Below are positions 1 through 6,090 of a stretch of 14,171 bases of DNA, piece after piece. The first letter of the stretch is position 1; each line of letters opens with the position of its first letter. The position numbers were made by a program, and so were the translations under genes. A model generated the notes under the pieces. It did not search any database and was not told the DNA's origin. It saw only the letters and a program-made list of their open reading frames with translations. This DNA comes from CAZKYP01 sp964556885 (GTDB lineage Bacteria > Planctomycetota > Phycisphaerae > Sedimentisphaerales > Anaerobacaceae): NCBI GenBank assembly GCA_964556885.1, contig CAZKYP010000079.1, positions 1 to 14,171 of the forward strand, read 5' to 3'.

Positions 1-1579
1 CCTCTGCTTTATGGCGTTCAGTGATGTCGGTCAGTAATGAAATACTGCCCTTGTATTTTCCTTCTTCGTCGAAGATTGCCTGTGGCGAGATACGTAAATA
101 AATCCTGCGGCCGTCTTTGGTTGTATTCATAACCTCATACGGATGAGCTGTTCCCTTTTTCCGGAGGTGGAGTTGTTCTTCGATTATTTTCTGGGCCTGC
201 GGATCGTAAAATTCCGACCAGTGTTTTCCGATCATCTGTTCCGGCTTGCACCCGAATATTTCGGCCGCCCTTTTGTTAACATAGATTTTAATACCGTTTT
301 CGTCTATATGTGTCAGCCCATCACTTATTTTTTCAGTCAGCATCCGGTAATGCTTTTCAGATTCCCTGAGAGCTGTTTCCGCTTTTTTCCGGTCTGTTAT
401 ATCTTCTCCGGAGCTTAGAATGGCGTGCATATGTCCTTTTCGGTCTTTTAATATAGTGTTGTGCCAGGACATAAGCCGCTCCCGGCCGTCTTTGGTTAGA
501 ATCGGATTTTCGCAGGTTTCACGAGTTTCAGGCTCTTGTCTCCAGAGTTTATTGAAGACTTCTTTAATTTCCTCACTTTTCGATTTTGGCACAAAATAAT
601 TAAGCCATTTTTTTCCGAGTATTTCCTCTTCTTTGTATCCTAACAGATCACAACCTTTCTTGTTTATCATTCCGACTCTGTATTCCGAATCAATAGCTAC
701 CATCATAACGCCGGCAACATCCAGGTAATTCTGCGCCCTTTCTTTTTCTTTTATTATTGTTTGCTCGGCTTTTATGTACTTGGTAATGTCCTTACATACG
801 CCGCGATAGCCTTTTAAATCACCATTTTTGTTTAGGATGGGGACGGCATTCACCATAAGGTGTCGTTCCGTGCCGTTTCTGTGACGACAGCATACTTCCA
901 GGTCCGTTATATTTTTTTTCTTTTGAAATAAATCTTTTAGAATGGAACCGAACCGGTCAGCCTCTTGGGGCTGCATAAAATCAGAATATGTTTTACCGAT
1001 AATTACTGATGCTGGATAACCAAGAATTTTCTGTGTTCCGTCCGAGCAGTATGTGAAAACAATCTTTTCATCAAATTCCCATATAATATCTCCAACGTTG
1101 TAAGCTATATCCTTAAAACGTTCCTCGCTGTATTGAAGTGCCTGTTCGGCCTTTTTTCGATCTGTAATATCCCTCAGGATATGAACAATTTTTTCAATAT
1201 TCCTGTTGTTATCCAGGATAGGATCGGCAGAGACTTCTACCCAGGTATCTTTATCGGAAAAGTATAATTCGGCTTGTTCGTGTTTCTTGCTATAGATTGA
1301 TTTATTGAATGGGCAGTCTTCCGGGGGGCTGTCAGTTCCATGGACTACTTGCCAGCATGTTTTTCCGATTATCTCCTCGATTGGCTTTCCAAGAAAATGC
1401 GATGTGGAAAGATTGGCCTGGATAATCTTGAATTGCCCGTTAATGAGCATGATTGAATCTTTTGTTGCGTCGAAGGTTTTTTCCCACTCGCGCCAGGCTT
1501 TATCAAGATCATCACTTGAGTCGTCCTGCTCAGACAATTCCCTCCTGATATACTCCATGTCCTGCATTTTTTCCTGCAT
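1..1579 (-). CDS. Multi-PAS sensor protein, C-terminus missing (probable sensor histidine kinase)
   Basis: Reading the minus strand from the ATG at 1579 gives 526 uninterrupted codons that run off the left edge. I see four PAS domains in tandem at about residues 33-145, 150-270, 283-402 and 407-526. The boundaries are marked by the typical PAC endings DITDRKKAE, DITKYIKAE, DITDRKKAE and DITERHKAE. There is no signal peptide or membrane segment, so this part should be cytoplasmic. The first PAS domain carries a C-x4-H-x8-C pattern (C75, H80, C89), which could bind a metal or cofactor. The output domain lies outside the window. A histidine kinase is the commonest partner of such arrays, but a GGDEF/EAL or other output is possible. 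A GGTGAG sequence lies about three bases before the chosen ATG. Another ATG four codons later is equally possible. The gene lies downstream of fliA on the same strand, with 387 bases between them. Confidence 0.85.
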   Translation of the reverse strand, partial: MQEKMQDMEYIRRELSEQDDSSDDLDKAWREWEKTFDATKDSIMLINGQFKIIQANLSTSHFLGKPIEEIIGKTCWQVVHGTDSPPEDCPFNKSIYSKKHEQAELYFSDKDTWVEVSADPILDNNRNIEKIVHILRDITDRKKAEQALQYSEERFKDIAYNVGDIIWEFDEKIVFTYCSDGTQKILGYPASVIIGKTYSDFMQPQEADRFGSILKDLFQKKKNITDLEVCCRHRNGTERHLMVNAVPILNKNGDLKGYRGVCKDITKYIKAEQTIIKEKERAQNYLDVAGVMMVAIDSEYRVGMINKKGCDLLGYKEEEILGKKWLNYFVPKSKSEEIKEVFNKLWRQEPETRETCENPILTKDGRERLMSWHNTILKDRKGHMHAILSSGEDITDRKKAETALRESEKHYRMLTEKISDGLTHIDENGIKIYVNKRAAEIFGCKPEQMIGKHWSEFYDPQAQKIIEEQLHLRKKGTAHPYEVMNTTKDGRRIYLRISPQAIFDEEGKYKGSISLLTDITERHKAE

Positions 1580-1966
1580 AATCTCACCATCGAAAGCAGG
1601 TTTATTTGTTTCAAATTACGAACGACGCATGGTTCTACTCTTTCCATAATGAAAACCGTTCGGATGATAAACACAGCTACAGGTGCCAGGAAGATAGTTT
1701 TTAGTTGTCATCGCATTTTTTATTACAATTATTGTGTCCGCTCGACCTTAAAAGTCAAGATTTTTCCGAGTTTAACAGCAGAATTCGAACTATTAGGATA
1801 TTAATTTAATACAAGTTCTTCTTTAACAAGAGTTTGCGAAGAGTCTCATGTGGTATGAATATAGGTTGCAAATCTACAGGATTTGGCGATAAAATTTTTG
1901 TTGATGTATAAACTATTCTTTGTTTCGATTGATTATATGGATGAATGATGAATAGCGAGCCGGATT
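1580..1966. other. Intergenic region between fliA and the PAS protein gene
   Basis: This 387-base AT-rich spacer holds no convincing gene. It contains a candidate promoter for the PAS gene (1731-1758, listed separately) and a small perfect inverted repeat at 1869-1885 (CAAATC, five-base loop, GATTTG). A 31-codon minus-strand frame (1711-1616) starts just after the promoter, but it has no ribosome binding site and no recognisable protein features. I see no clear terminator for fliA. Confidence 0.6.
1731..1758 (-). promoter_or_regulatory. Candidate sigma-70 promoter for the PAS sensor gene
   Basis: On the minus strand a -35-like TTGACT (1758-1753) is followed after 16 bases by CACAAT (1736-1731), which matches the TATAAT consensus at four of six positions. 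It would give a leader of roughly 145 bases before the start at 1579. The -10 match is weak, so this is a candidate only. Confidence 0.35.
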
Positions 1967-2746
1967 TTATTCGACTGAAAATTCCTTCTTGCGCATATTC
2001 ATCTGGGCTTTCAATCTTGCGATAATGGATGAATGCATTTGCGAGACGCGTGATTCGGACAAATCAAGCGTTGCACCAATTTCCTTCATCGTCATTTCTT
2101 CGTAATAATACAGGACAATGATTAATCGTTCGGCTCGCGTCAATCCCTTGGTAAGTAAACTCTTCAAATCTCGCTTTTGTGCCTCGATAACGGGATTTTT
2201 GCTTCTTTCGTCTTTAATTATATCGATTTCACGTACGTCTTTTTCGCCGTCGCCGTCGTTGTATTTTGTGCTGAGTGATACCAGACTTACCGCGGTGGCA
2301 TCCTTTTGTATCCTGTCAAACTCTTCCATATCCATTTCCATTTCTTCGGCGATTTCCTTCTCGGTTGGTTTACGGCCGAGGTTTGTTTCCAGCGAGTGAG
2401 TTGCCTTTGACAGTTGGTGGGCGCGGGCGCGTACAAGTCTGGGGACCCAGTCCATGCTTCGAAGCTCGTCAAGAATTGAGCCTCTTATTCGGGGCGAGCA
2501 GTATGTTTCGAATTTTACCCCTCGTGCCGGATCGAACGCATCTATCGCATCCATCAGCCCGAAGATGCCGGCACTTATGAGGTCGTCCAGTTCGACTTTG
2601 TCAGGTAATTTGCTATGCAGCCGCTCGGCACAATATCTTACAAGCCCCCTGTAATGCTCCATCAGAATATTTCGACTGGAGTTATCATGATTTTTATGAA
2701 AATTCTCCCATATCTCTTCGATATTATATTCTTGTTTGGTTTTCAC
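1967..2746 (-). CDS. fliA: RNA polymerase sigma factor FliA (sigma-28, flagellar class)
   Basis: This sigma-70 family protein of 259 residues directs RNA polymerase to late flagellar and chemotaxis promoters. Region 2 is clear (LDDLISAGIFGLMDAIDAF, then VKFETYCSPRIRGSILDELR), and it is followed by the FliA/WhiG signature RSMDWVPRLVR. Region 3 has the NLGRKPTEKEIAEEM motif, and region 4 ends in a helix-turn-helix (MKEIGATLDLSESRVSQMHS). I chose the GTG at 2746 because AGGGAGGA (2752-2759) sits five bases upstream. An in-frame ATG at 2788 would add 14 residues but has no ribosome binding site. The start overlaps the end of a broken small frame (2724-2993). Two sigma-28-like promoters lie upstream (2905-2931 and 2996-3022), so the gene is probably transcribed in part by its own product. 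The nearby flgB-like gene supports the flagellar assignment. Confidence 0.93.
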   Translation of the reverse strand: MKTKQEYNIEEIWENFHKNHDNSSRNILMEHYRGLVRYCAERLHSKLPDKVELDDLISAGIFGLMDAIDAFDPARGVKFETYCSPRIRGSILDELRSMDWVPRLVRARAHQLSKATHSLETNLGRKPTEKEIAEEMEMDMEEFDRIQKDATAVSLVSLSTKYNDGDGEKDVREIDIIKDERSKNPVIEAQKRDLKSLLTKGLTRAERLIIVLYYYEEMTMKEIGATLDLSESRVSQMHSSIIARLKAQMNMRKKEFSVE

Positions 2747-2993
2747 TGGGTTCCTCCCTGAAAAAGACTCCACATTTTTCGAAGACATCTATGATCCCGT
2801 AATATCTGGCAGAGCCTTCATTTATGAATTCAACGAACAACGCCACCTTTCCATGTTTGCCTACGATCCTTTACTGCATATTCAAGATAGTCATCTTATG
2901 TCTATTATCGGCCGTTCCATCGAGGACTTTAGGAGAACTTATATAAACATTCCTGAAAGAAATCTCTAATCGTTGTAATTCAGTATCGGACAT
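2724..2993 (-). pseudogene. Small unidentified frame interrupted by one in-frame stop
   Basis: From the ATG at 2993 the minus strand encodes 40 residues (MSDTELQRLEISFRNVYISS...) and stops at a TAA (2873-2871). The same frame then stays open for another 48 codons, including the protein-like stretch KVALFVEFINEGSARYYG, and ends at 2724, overlapping the fliA start by 23 bases as operon genes often do. This suggests a short gene broken by a single nonsense change, or an assembly error. I do not recognise the family. The first sigma-28-like promoter lies inside the first half. A 77-codon frame on the plus strand covers the same bases but starts with TTG inside fliA and looks incidental. It is also possible that the region is non-coding leader. 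Confidence 0.3.
2905..2931 (-). promoter_or_regulatory. Sigma-28 (FliA) promoter upstream of fliA
   Basis: The minus strand reads TAAAGTCC (2931-2924), eleven bases, then GCCGATAA (2912-2905). The published enterobacterial FliA consensus is TAAAGTTT-N11-GCCGATAA, so 14 of 16 positions match, the -10 element is perfect and the spacing is exact. Transcription would start near 2898, about 150 bases before the fliA GTG. The site implies positive autoregulation of fliA. Confidence 0.7.
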
Positions 2994-2995
2994 TC

Positions 2996-3022
2996 TTATC
3001 GGTCTTTCCCATAGTTATTTGA
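2996..3022 (-). promoter_or_regulatory. Second candidate sigma-28 promoter
   Basis: The minus strand reads TCAAATAA (3022-3015), eleven bases, then ACCGATAA (3003-2996). The -10 element matches the FliA consensus at seven of eight positions and the TAAA core at three of four, again with exact spacing. It lies in the gap just after the flgB-like gene and before the broken small frame. It is weaker than the site at 2905-2931, but it lies only 91 bases from it and faces the same way. Confidence 0.4.
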
Positions 3023-3035
3023 TGGAATATAACAA

Positions 3036-3452
3036 TCAATAGCCGCTTTCAATATTCTCCTGCCGATGTTTAATTAATTCGGCTGCTACTCTCTGGTTTA
3101 GTGAGTTTTCAAGTATCTTTTTTATCTGCAAGTCGAGATATTCATCTTTATTTGATTTAAAAAGCTCCATGCTGTGTTCATCGATTATAGGCTTGGCCTG
3201 GAAACTGCATCCGGTTCCGAATTTGATATTGTCGGTATCTTGCAGGAGCAGCCGCTCGTTTTTGATATATTCGGCGACCGCATTGCTCAATAATGCAGAG
3301 AATTCCTTTACTTCCAGCTCTTTAGGAATAAAGTTGAGGTTATGGACATTAATTATATTTTGGGTGAGAATCTTCTGGCGGGCCTGCGTAAATTCGATAA
3401 TTCTGACAAGTATTTCAGTAATGTTATCCGTAATCAACGATGTTAGGTTCAT
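3036..3452 (-). CDS. flgB: Divergent FlgB-like flagellar proximal rod protein
   Basis: This 138-residue protein is in the length range of FlgB, the proximal rod subunit of the flagellar basal body, which is exported by the flagellar type III system. Residues 13-45 match the N-terminal flagellar rod helix. The pattern FTQARQKILTQNIINV corresponds to the family's F-x-QARx-x-L-x-x-NIAN signature. The segment after it (HNLNFIPKEL) replaces the usual NTPGYKRRD-type sequence. The C-terminal helix (residues about 105-135, LQIKKILENSLNQRVAAELI) fits the FlgB C-terminal pattern of a Lys-Asn-x-x-x-Gln helix. A GAGGGG ribosome binding site lies 11 bases before the ATG. No flgC, which normally follows flgB, is present here. 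The partner fliA is downstream. Low conservation means this could be a paralogue of the main FlgB. The symbol is assigned by pattern, not by alignment. Confidence 0.65.
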   Translation of the reverse strand: MNLTSLITDNITEILVRIIEFTQARQKILTQNIINVHNLNFIPKELEVKEFSALLSNAVAEYIKNERLLLQDTDNIKFGTGCSFQAKPIIDEHSMELFKSNKDEYLDLQIKKILENSLNQRVAAELIKHRQENIESGY

Positions 3453-3663
3453 ATACGATTTTTCCCCTCAGTATTCAATCGGAATATAATGGCTTTATAA
3501 CCGTGGAGCTTATGGATGGAGATAGAAACTCAGAAAAGGGATAAAATAACACCTTGAAAGACGAAACTGAATTTCTCATCCTTGATCCTTTCGTTCCTTC
3601 CTTCGTTTATTATAGTCTGGCAAAACTGTTACGAATGAAGACGGTCTGCGTTAACCTTTTTTA

Positions 3664-3963
3664 TCAGGAACCAAATTGCCTGTCGTTCTCAGTCGATAAT
3701 TCGATATCTTTTCTACATAAAATCGTTCTTATTTCGGATAGTGTTTTCGTTTTTCTAAGTCGAAGTATTTCTGATAGCCTTTCAAACACCGATTCATCGT
3801 ATAATCTATGGCCTCCGTCGGTCCGTTCAGACTCACTGATAAGCCCCATTGTGGTATAATTATGAATTGTCTGACGTGAAAAAGGTGTTGTAGCTACCAG
3901 TTCGCCGATTCGATACCGCTTAGCAGGTATATGCAGGGACTCGTTATTTACTATCGATTGCAT
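3664..3963 (-). CDS. Short MerR-family transcriptional regulator
   Basis: This 99-residue protein is a MerR-type DNA-binding domain with almost nothing after it. Residues 17-42 (YRIGELVATTPFSRQTIHNY, then TTMGLI) form the helix-turn-helix, and residues 50-57 (GGHRLYDE) are the wing, followed by a helix of about 25 residues (LSEILRLRKTKTLSEIRTIL). MerR proteins bind as dimers to palindromes in promoter spacers. The usual long dimerisation helix and effector domain are missing or very short, so the inducer cannot be guessed. A GAAGGTG ribosome binding site precedes the ATG by seven to eight bases. The gene is divergent from a diguanylate cyclase gene, and a cluster of palindromes at 4152-4193 lies between them, the expected place for its operator. 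On the other side it heads towards the flgB-like and fliA genes, so a role in the motility switch is plausible but unproven. Confidence 0.85.
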   Translation of the reverse strand: MQSIVNNESLHIPAKRYRIGELVATTPFSRQTIHNYTTMGLISESERTDGGHRLYDESVFERLSEILRLRKTKTLSEIRTILCRKDIELSTENDRQFGS

Positions 3964-4631
3964 ATAAAAAGCACCTTCAAAAGTTGTTTTTACTGGATTC
4001 CATATTCATAAAAGCCCACACATCGAAAAAATACCAATAATTTGCTCATGAAAGCAATTAAACATTTACTTGTGAGCTATTAGCAAATATCCGTTTTTCT
4101 ATAACAATATCAGCTCATCTTTTTTCATTTGATTGCTCATAAAGTATATCAATGTAAAACGACTTTTACATTTTATAAAATGTAAAGTACATTTTTGTGT
4201 GTGTCAACTTTTTTCCTTGTTTTTTTTGTAATTTCTATAATTTTTATCCTCTTCTTCTATCCATGAATTTGGATTCTTTGTGCCGCATCGTTGATGGTCC
4301 TATAACAATATCTTGTCAAATTACATTTTGTTTAATTGTTTATAATTTTTGCGGCTTAGATTCTAAATTCGTTCCTATTTGCTAAATGTGACCTTGATAT
4401 GAAATCTGTCGATTATCACTATCTTTGTTTTTGACGGAACCGACTACCTGCATGTGTTTTATCTACCCCTTTTAAGTCTATTCATTAAGGCTGTAATGAA
4501 ATTGATTTATTTTTGGAGTTAGAAAAGGCTTTTTGCGAAACACATCATCAAAAATATCCGATACATTGAAATACAATAACAGGGTAAATACGTAAACTTA
4601 TAGAATATTATATGACTTAGTCGTTTTAACT
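3964..4631. other. Long AT-rich divergent intergenic region between merR and the diguanylate cyclase gene
   Basis: This 668-base spacer has no convincing gene. A 62-codon plus frame at 4197-4385 has no ribosome binding site and a composition typical of AT-rich spacer. It contains the palindrome cluster at 4152-4193 (separate entry) and TTGCTCAT twice (4042-4049, 4133-4140). An imperfect inverted pair, ATTTGCTCA at 4040-4048 against TGAGC at 4073-4077 and AGCAAAT at 4082-4088, is also present. A 13-base direct repeat CTATAACAATATC occurs at 4099-4111 and 4300-4312. The density of symmetric elements suggests a regulated divergent promoter region. Confidence 0.6.
4152..4193. promoter_or_regulatory. 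Nested palindrome cluster, probable operator
   Basis: Three overlapping inverted repeats share the half-site ATGTAAA. ATGTAAAA (4152-4159) and TTTTACAT (4164-4171) are separated by four bases. A perfect 22-base palindrome with arms TTTACATTTTA / TAAAATGTAAA fills 4165-4186. AATGTA (4179-4184) and TACATT (4188-4193) are separated by three bases. Regular, repeated, symmetric half-sites between divergent genes are the usual form of an operator for a dimeric regulator. The adjacent MerR protein is the obvious candidate, though this is inference. Confidence 0.55.
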
Positions 4632-5708
4632 ATGGACCGAACAGATATTATCTCGGGCGGAGCATTAAGCAGATACGGGAAAGATACTTCCCTGCTTGAG
4701 CAAATCACTCCTTTGGCGCGTCAAATAAACTGTCTTGATATCGACCGCATCGCCGATGTCTGTGTTGATCACATCCCCAAAATTGTCAATGTGAGGTTTG
4801 CCTCCCTGTATATACTGGACGAATCGAGCAATATTCTTCATTTACATAAGCACAATCACCCGTTTCTGATAAACAGAATTGTTTCTTTGAATCAGAAGCC
4901 CATGTCTCTTATGGTTATGGCGGTGAGAAGCAAAGAGCTTATGCTTGTTCGTGATATAGATACACATAAAAAGCCTATAATAAGAAAATCACAGAGAGCG
5001 TTTTCGGATAATTATCAAACGAAAAACTGTGCAATAGTGCCTCTTGTCTGCCAGGATCGGGTAGTAGGTGTTCTAAATCTGGCCGACAAGATAAATGCAG
5101 ACCACTTCAATTCGGATGATATCGCACTGATAGAGCTTTTCAGCCAGTTGGTAGGTGCGTCGATAGGTAATATAAAACTGTTCGAGAAGATGCAGCGTCA
5201 GGCCACAACAGATGGTCTGACCGGCCTTGTTAATCATAAAACCTTTTATGAAATTCTTGAGAAGGAGCTTTGGCGTTCCCGCAGATACGGCGGGCGAATA
5301 TCTCTTATTATGATAGATGTCGATAACCTCAAGAAGATAAATGATGCTTATGGCCATCGGGCCGGCGACAAGGTTATTAAGGAAGTCAGCAGGAGAATAA
5401 AGGAATGTATCCGCCAGATTGATACGGCGGCAAGATACGGTGGCGACGAATTTGCAGTGATTTTGCTTAACAGTTTGCTTGACGATGCAGCAGTTGTCGC
5501 GCAGCGTATGGTAGATGCTGTTGCCAACTCTCCTGCATCCTGGAACAAGGAGCAAATACAACTGTCTATCAGCGTTGGTTTGGGTCAATATGATTCGGAT
5601 TCAACGCCGGAGGATATCACAAGCCGGTCGGATCAGGCGCTTTATTTTGCCAAACAGGCCGGAAAGAATACCATTAGAATCTTCCAGCCCACTGAAAGCA
5701 ATTCCTGA
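4632..5708 (+). CDS. GAF-GGDEF diguanylate cyclase
   Basis: This 358-residue cytoplasmic protein should make the second messenger cyclic di-GMP from two GTP. Residues about 36-182 form a GAF-type sensor domain (DIDRIADVCVDHIPKIVNV; KNCAIVPLVCQDRVVGVLNL). Residues about 190-350 form the GGDEF domain, starting with the usual DGLTGLVNHKTFYE. The catalytic motif is intact (GGDEF, residues 270-274). An RxxD inhibitory site (R261-D264) sits five residues before it, so product inhibition by c-di-GMP is expected. The metal-binding aspartate is in MIDVDNLKKIND. No membrane segments or phosphodiesterase domain are present. The ATG at 4632 is the first in frame and has no clear Shine-Dalgarno sequence. 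The gene is divergent from merR and ends at a strong terminator. The position near fliA and flgB suggests involvement in the motile/sessile switch, as for many such enzymes, but the GAF ligand is unknown. Confidence 0.93.
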   Translation: MDRTDIISGGALSRYGKDTSLLEQITPLARQINCLDIDRIADVCVDHIPKIVNVRFASLYILDESSNILHLHKHNHPFLINRIVSLNQKPMSLMVMAVRSKELMLVRDIDTHKKPIIRKSQRAFSDNYQTKNCAIVPLVCQDRVVGVLNLADKINADHFNSDDIALIELFSQLVGASIGNIKLFEKMQRQATTDGLTGLVNHKTFYEILEKELWRSRRYGGRISLIMIDVDNLKKINDAYGHRAGDKVIKEVSRRIKECIRQIDTAARYGGDEFAVILLNSLLDDAAVVAQRMVDAVANSPASWNKEQIQLSISVGLGQYDSDSTPEDITSRSDQALYFAKQAGKNTIRIFQPTESNS

Positions 5709-5772
5709 ATTTGTTAAAAACTGCCAAATTTAGAAAAGATTTGGCGGATGAAGTGAAATACAAATAGTAAAA

Positions 5773-5809
5773 GCCGCTTTTCCCTTATAGAAGAAAGCGG
5801 CGTTTTTTT
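5773..5809 (+). terminator. Rho-independent terminator after the diguanylate cyclase gene
   Basis: A perfect eight-base stem, GCCGCTTT (5773-5780) with AAAGCGGC (5794-5801), closes a 13-base loop and is followed by G and seven T bases (5803-5809). On the minus strand the same stem is followed by four T bases. It may therefore also serve the convergent small basic protein gene, which ends at 5831, though less strongly. Confidence 0.88.
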
Positions 5810-5830
5810 CTATAAAAGCCGATTCTGTGA

Positions 5831-6067
5831 TTATTCGGCCTTGGGTGCTTCGGAGGAAGCTTCGGTTGCGCCTTCTTTACCTGGAATGTCCTCTCCCTTT
5901 TTACCGGCGTGAGTCTTGCGGTGGGCGACTTTAGGAAGTCCCAATACTGAATTACCCTCAGACCAGCGTTCTTCGTCTTTGAGCTGCTCGATACGTTCGG
6001 CCCTGGTTAGAACATTTCGGTGTCTGGTCAATGCATCTTTGATTTTTAATGAACGATCAACTGACAT
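5831..6067 (-). CDS. Small basic protein of the Planctomycetes/Verrucomicrobia/Chlamydiae family, with a C-terminal extension
   Basis: This 78-residue protein begins with the hallmark of a short conserved family restricted, as far as I know, to the PVC bacteria (TIGR04137-type): MSVDRSLKIKDALTRHRNVL, then TRAERIEQLKDEERW and the block SVLGLPKVAHRKT. The conserved core ends near residue 53. The remaining 25 residues are a low-complexity Gly/Ala/Glu/Lys tail that is probably disordered. The function is not established. The basic core and conservation suggest binding to nucleic acid or the ribosome. A good ribosome binding site (AGGAGA) lies eight bases before the ATG. The gene follows the membrane protein gene with a 23-base gap, so they are probably co-transcribed. 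It is the strongest lineage marker in the window. Confidence 0.82.
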   Translation of the reverse strand: MSVDRSLKIKDALTRHRNVLTRAERIEQLKDEERWSEGNSVLGLPKVAHRKTHAGKKGEDIPGKEGATEASSEAPKAE

Positions 6068-6090
6068 TAAACATTTCTCCTGTAACTGTA

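Noticed and set aside
1369..1674. 101-codon minus-strand frame at the start of the PAS gene
   Set aside because: It overlaps the PAS protein in another frame, and the PAS frame has clear domain motifs, so this one is incidental.
1869..1885. CAAATC/GATTTG inverted repeat as a terminator for fliA
   Set aside because: The stem is only six AT-rich base pairs, has no T-tract in the fliA direction, and is about 80 bases past the stop.
2736..2969. 77-codon plus-strand frame opposite the fliA leader
   Set aside because: It starts with TTG inside fliA, has no ribosome binding site, and runs antisense to a region explained by the fliA promoters and the broken minus-strand frame.
3475..3579. 34-codon minus-strand frame between merR and flgB
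   Set aside because: It has a purine-rich stretch upstream, but the peptide (Ser, Phe and Pro rich) looks like random translation and no family is recognisable.
4197..4385. 62-codon plus-strand frame rich in Phe, Cys and Ile
   Set aside because: It lies in an AT-rich spacer, lacks a ribosome binding site and shows no domain pattern. The composition is what T-rich DNA gives by chance.
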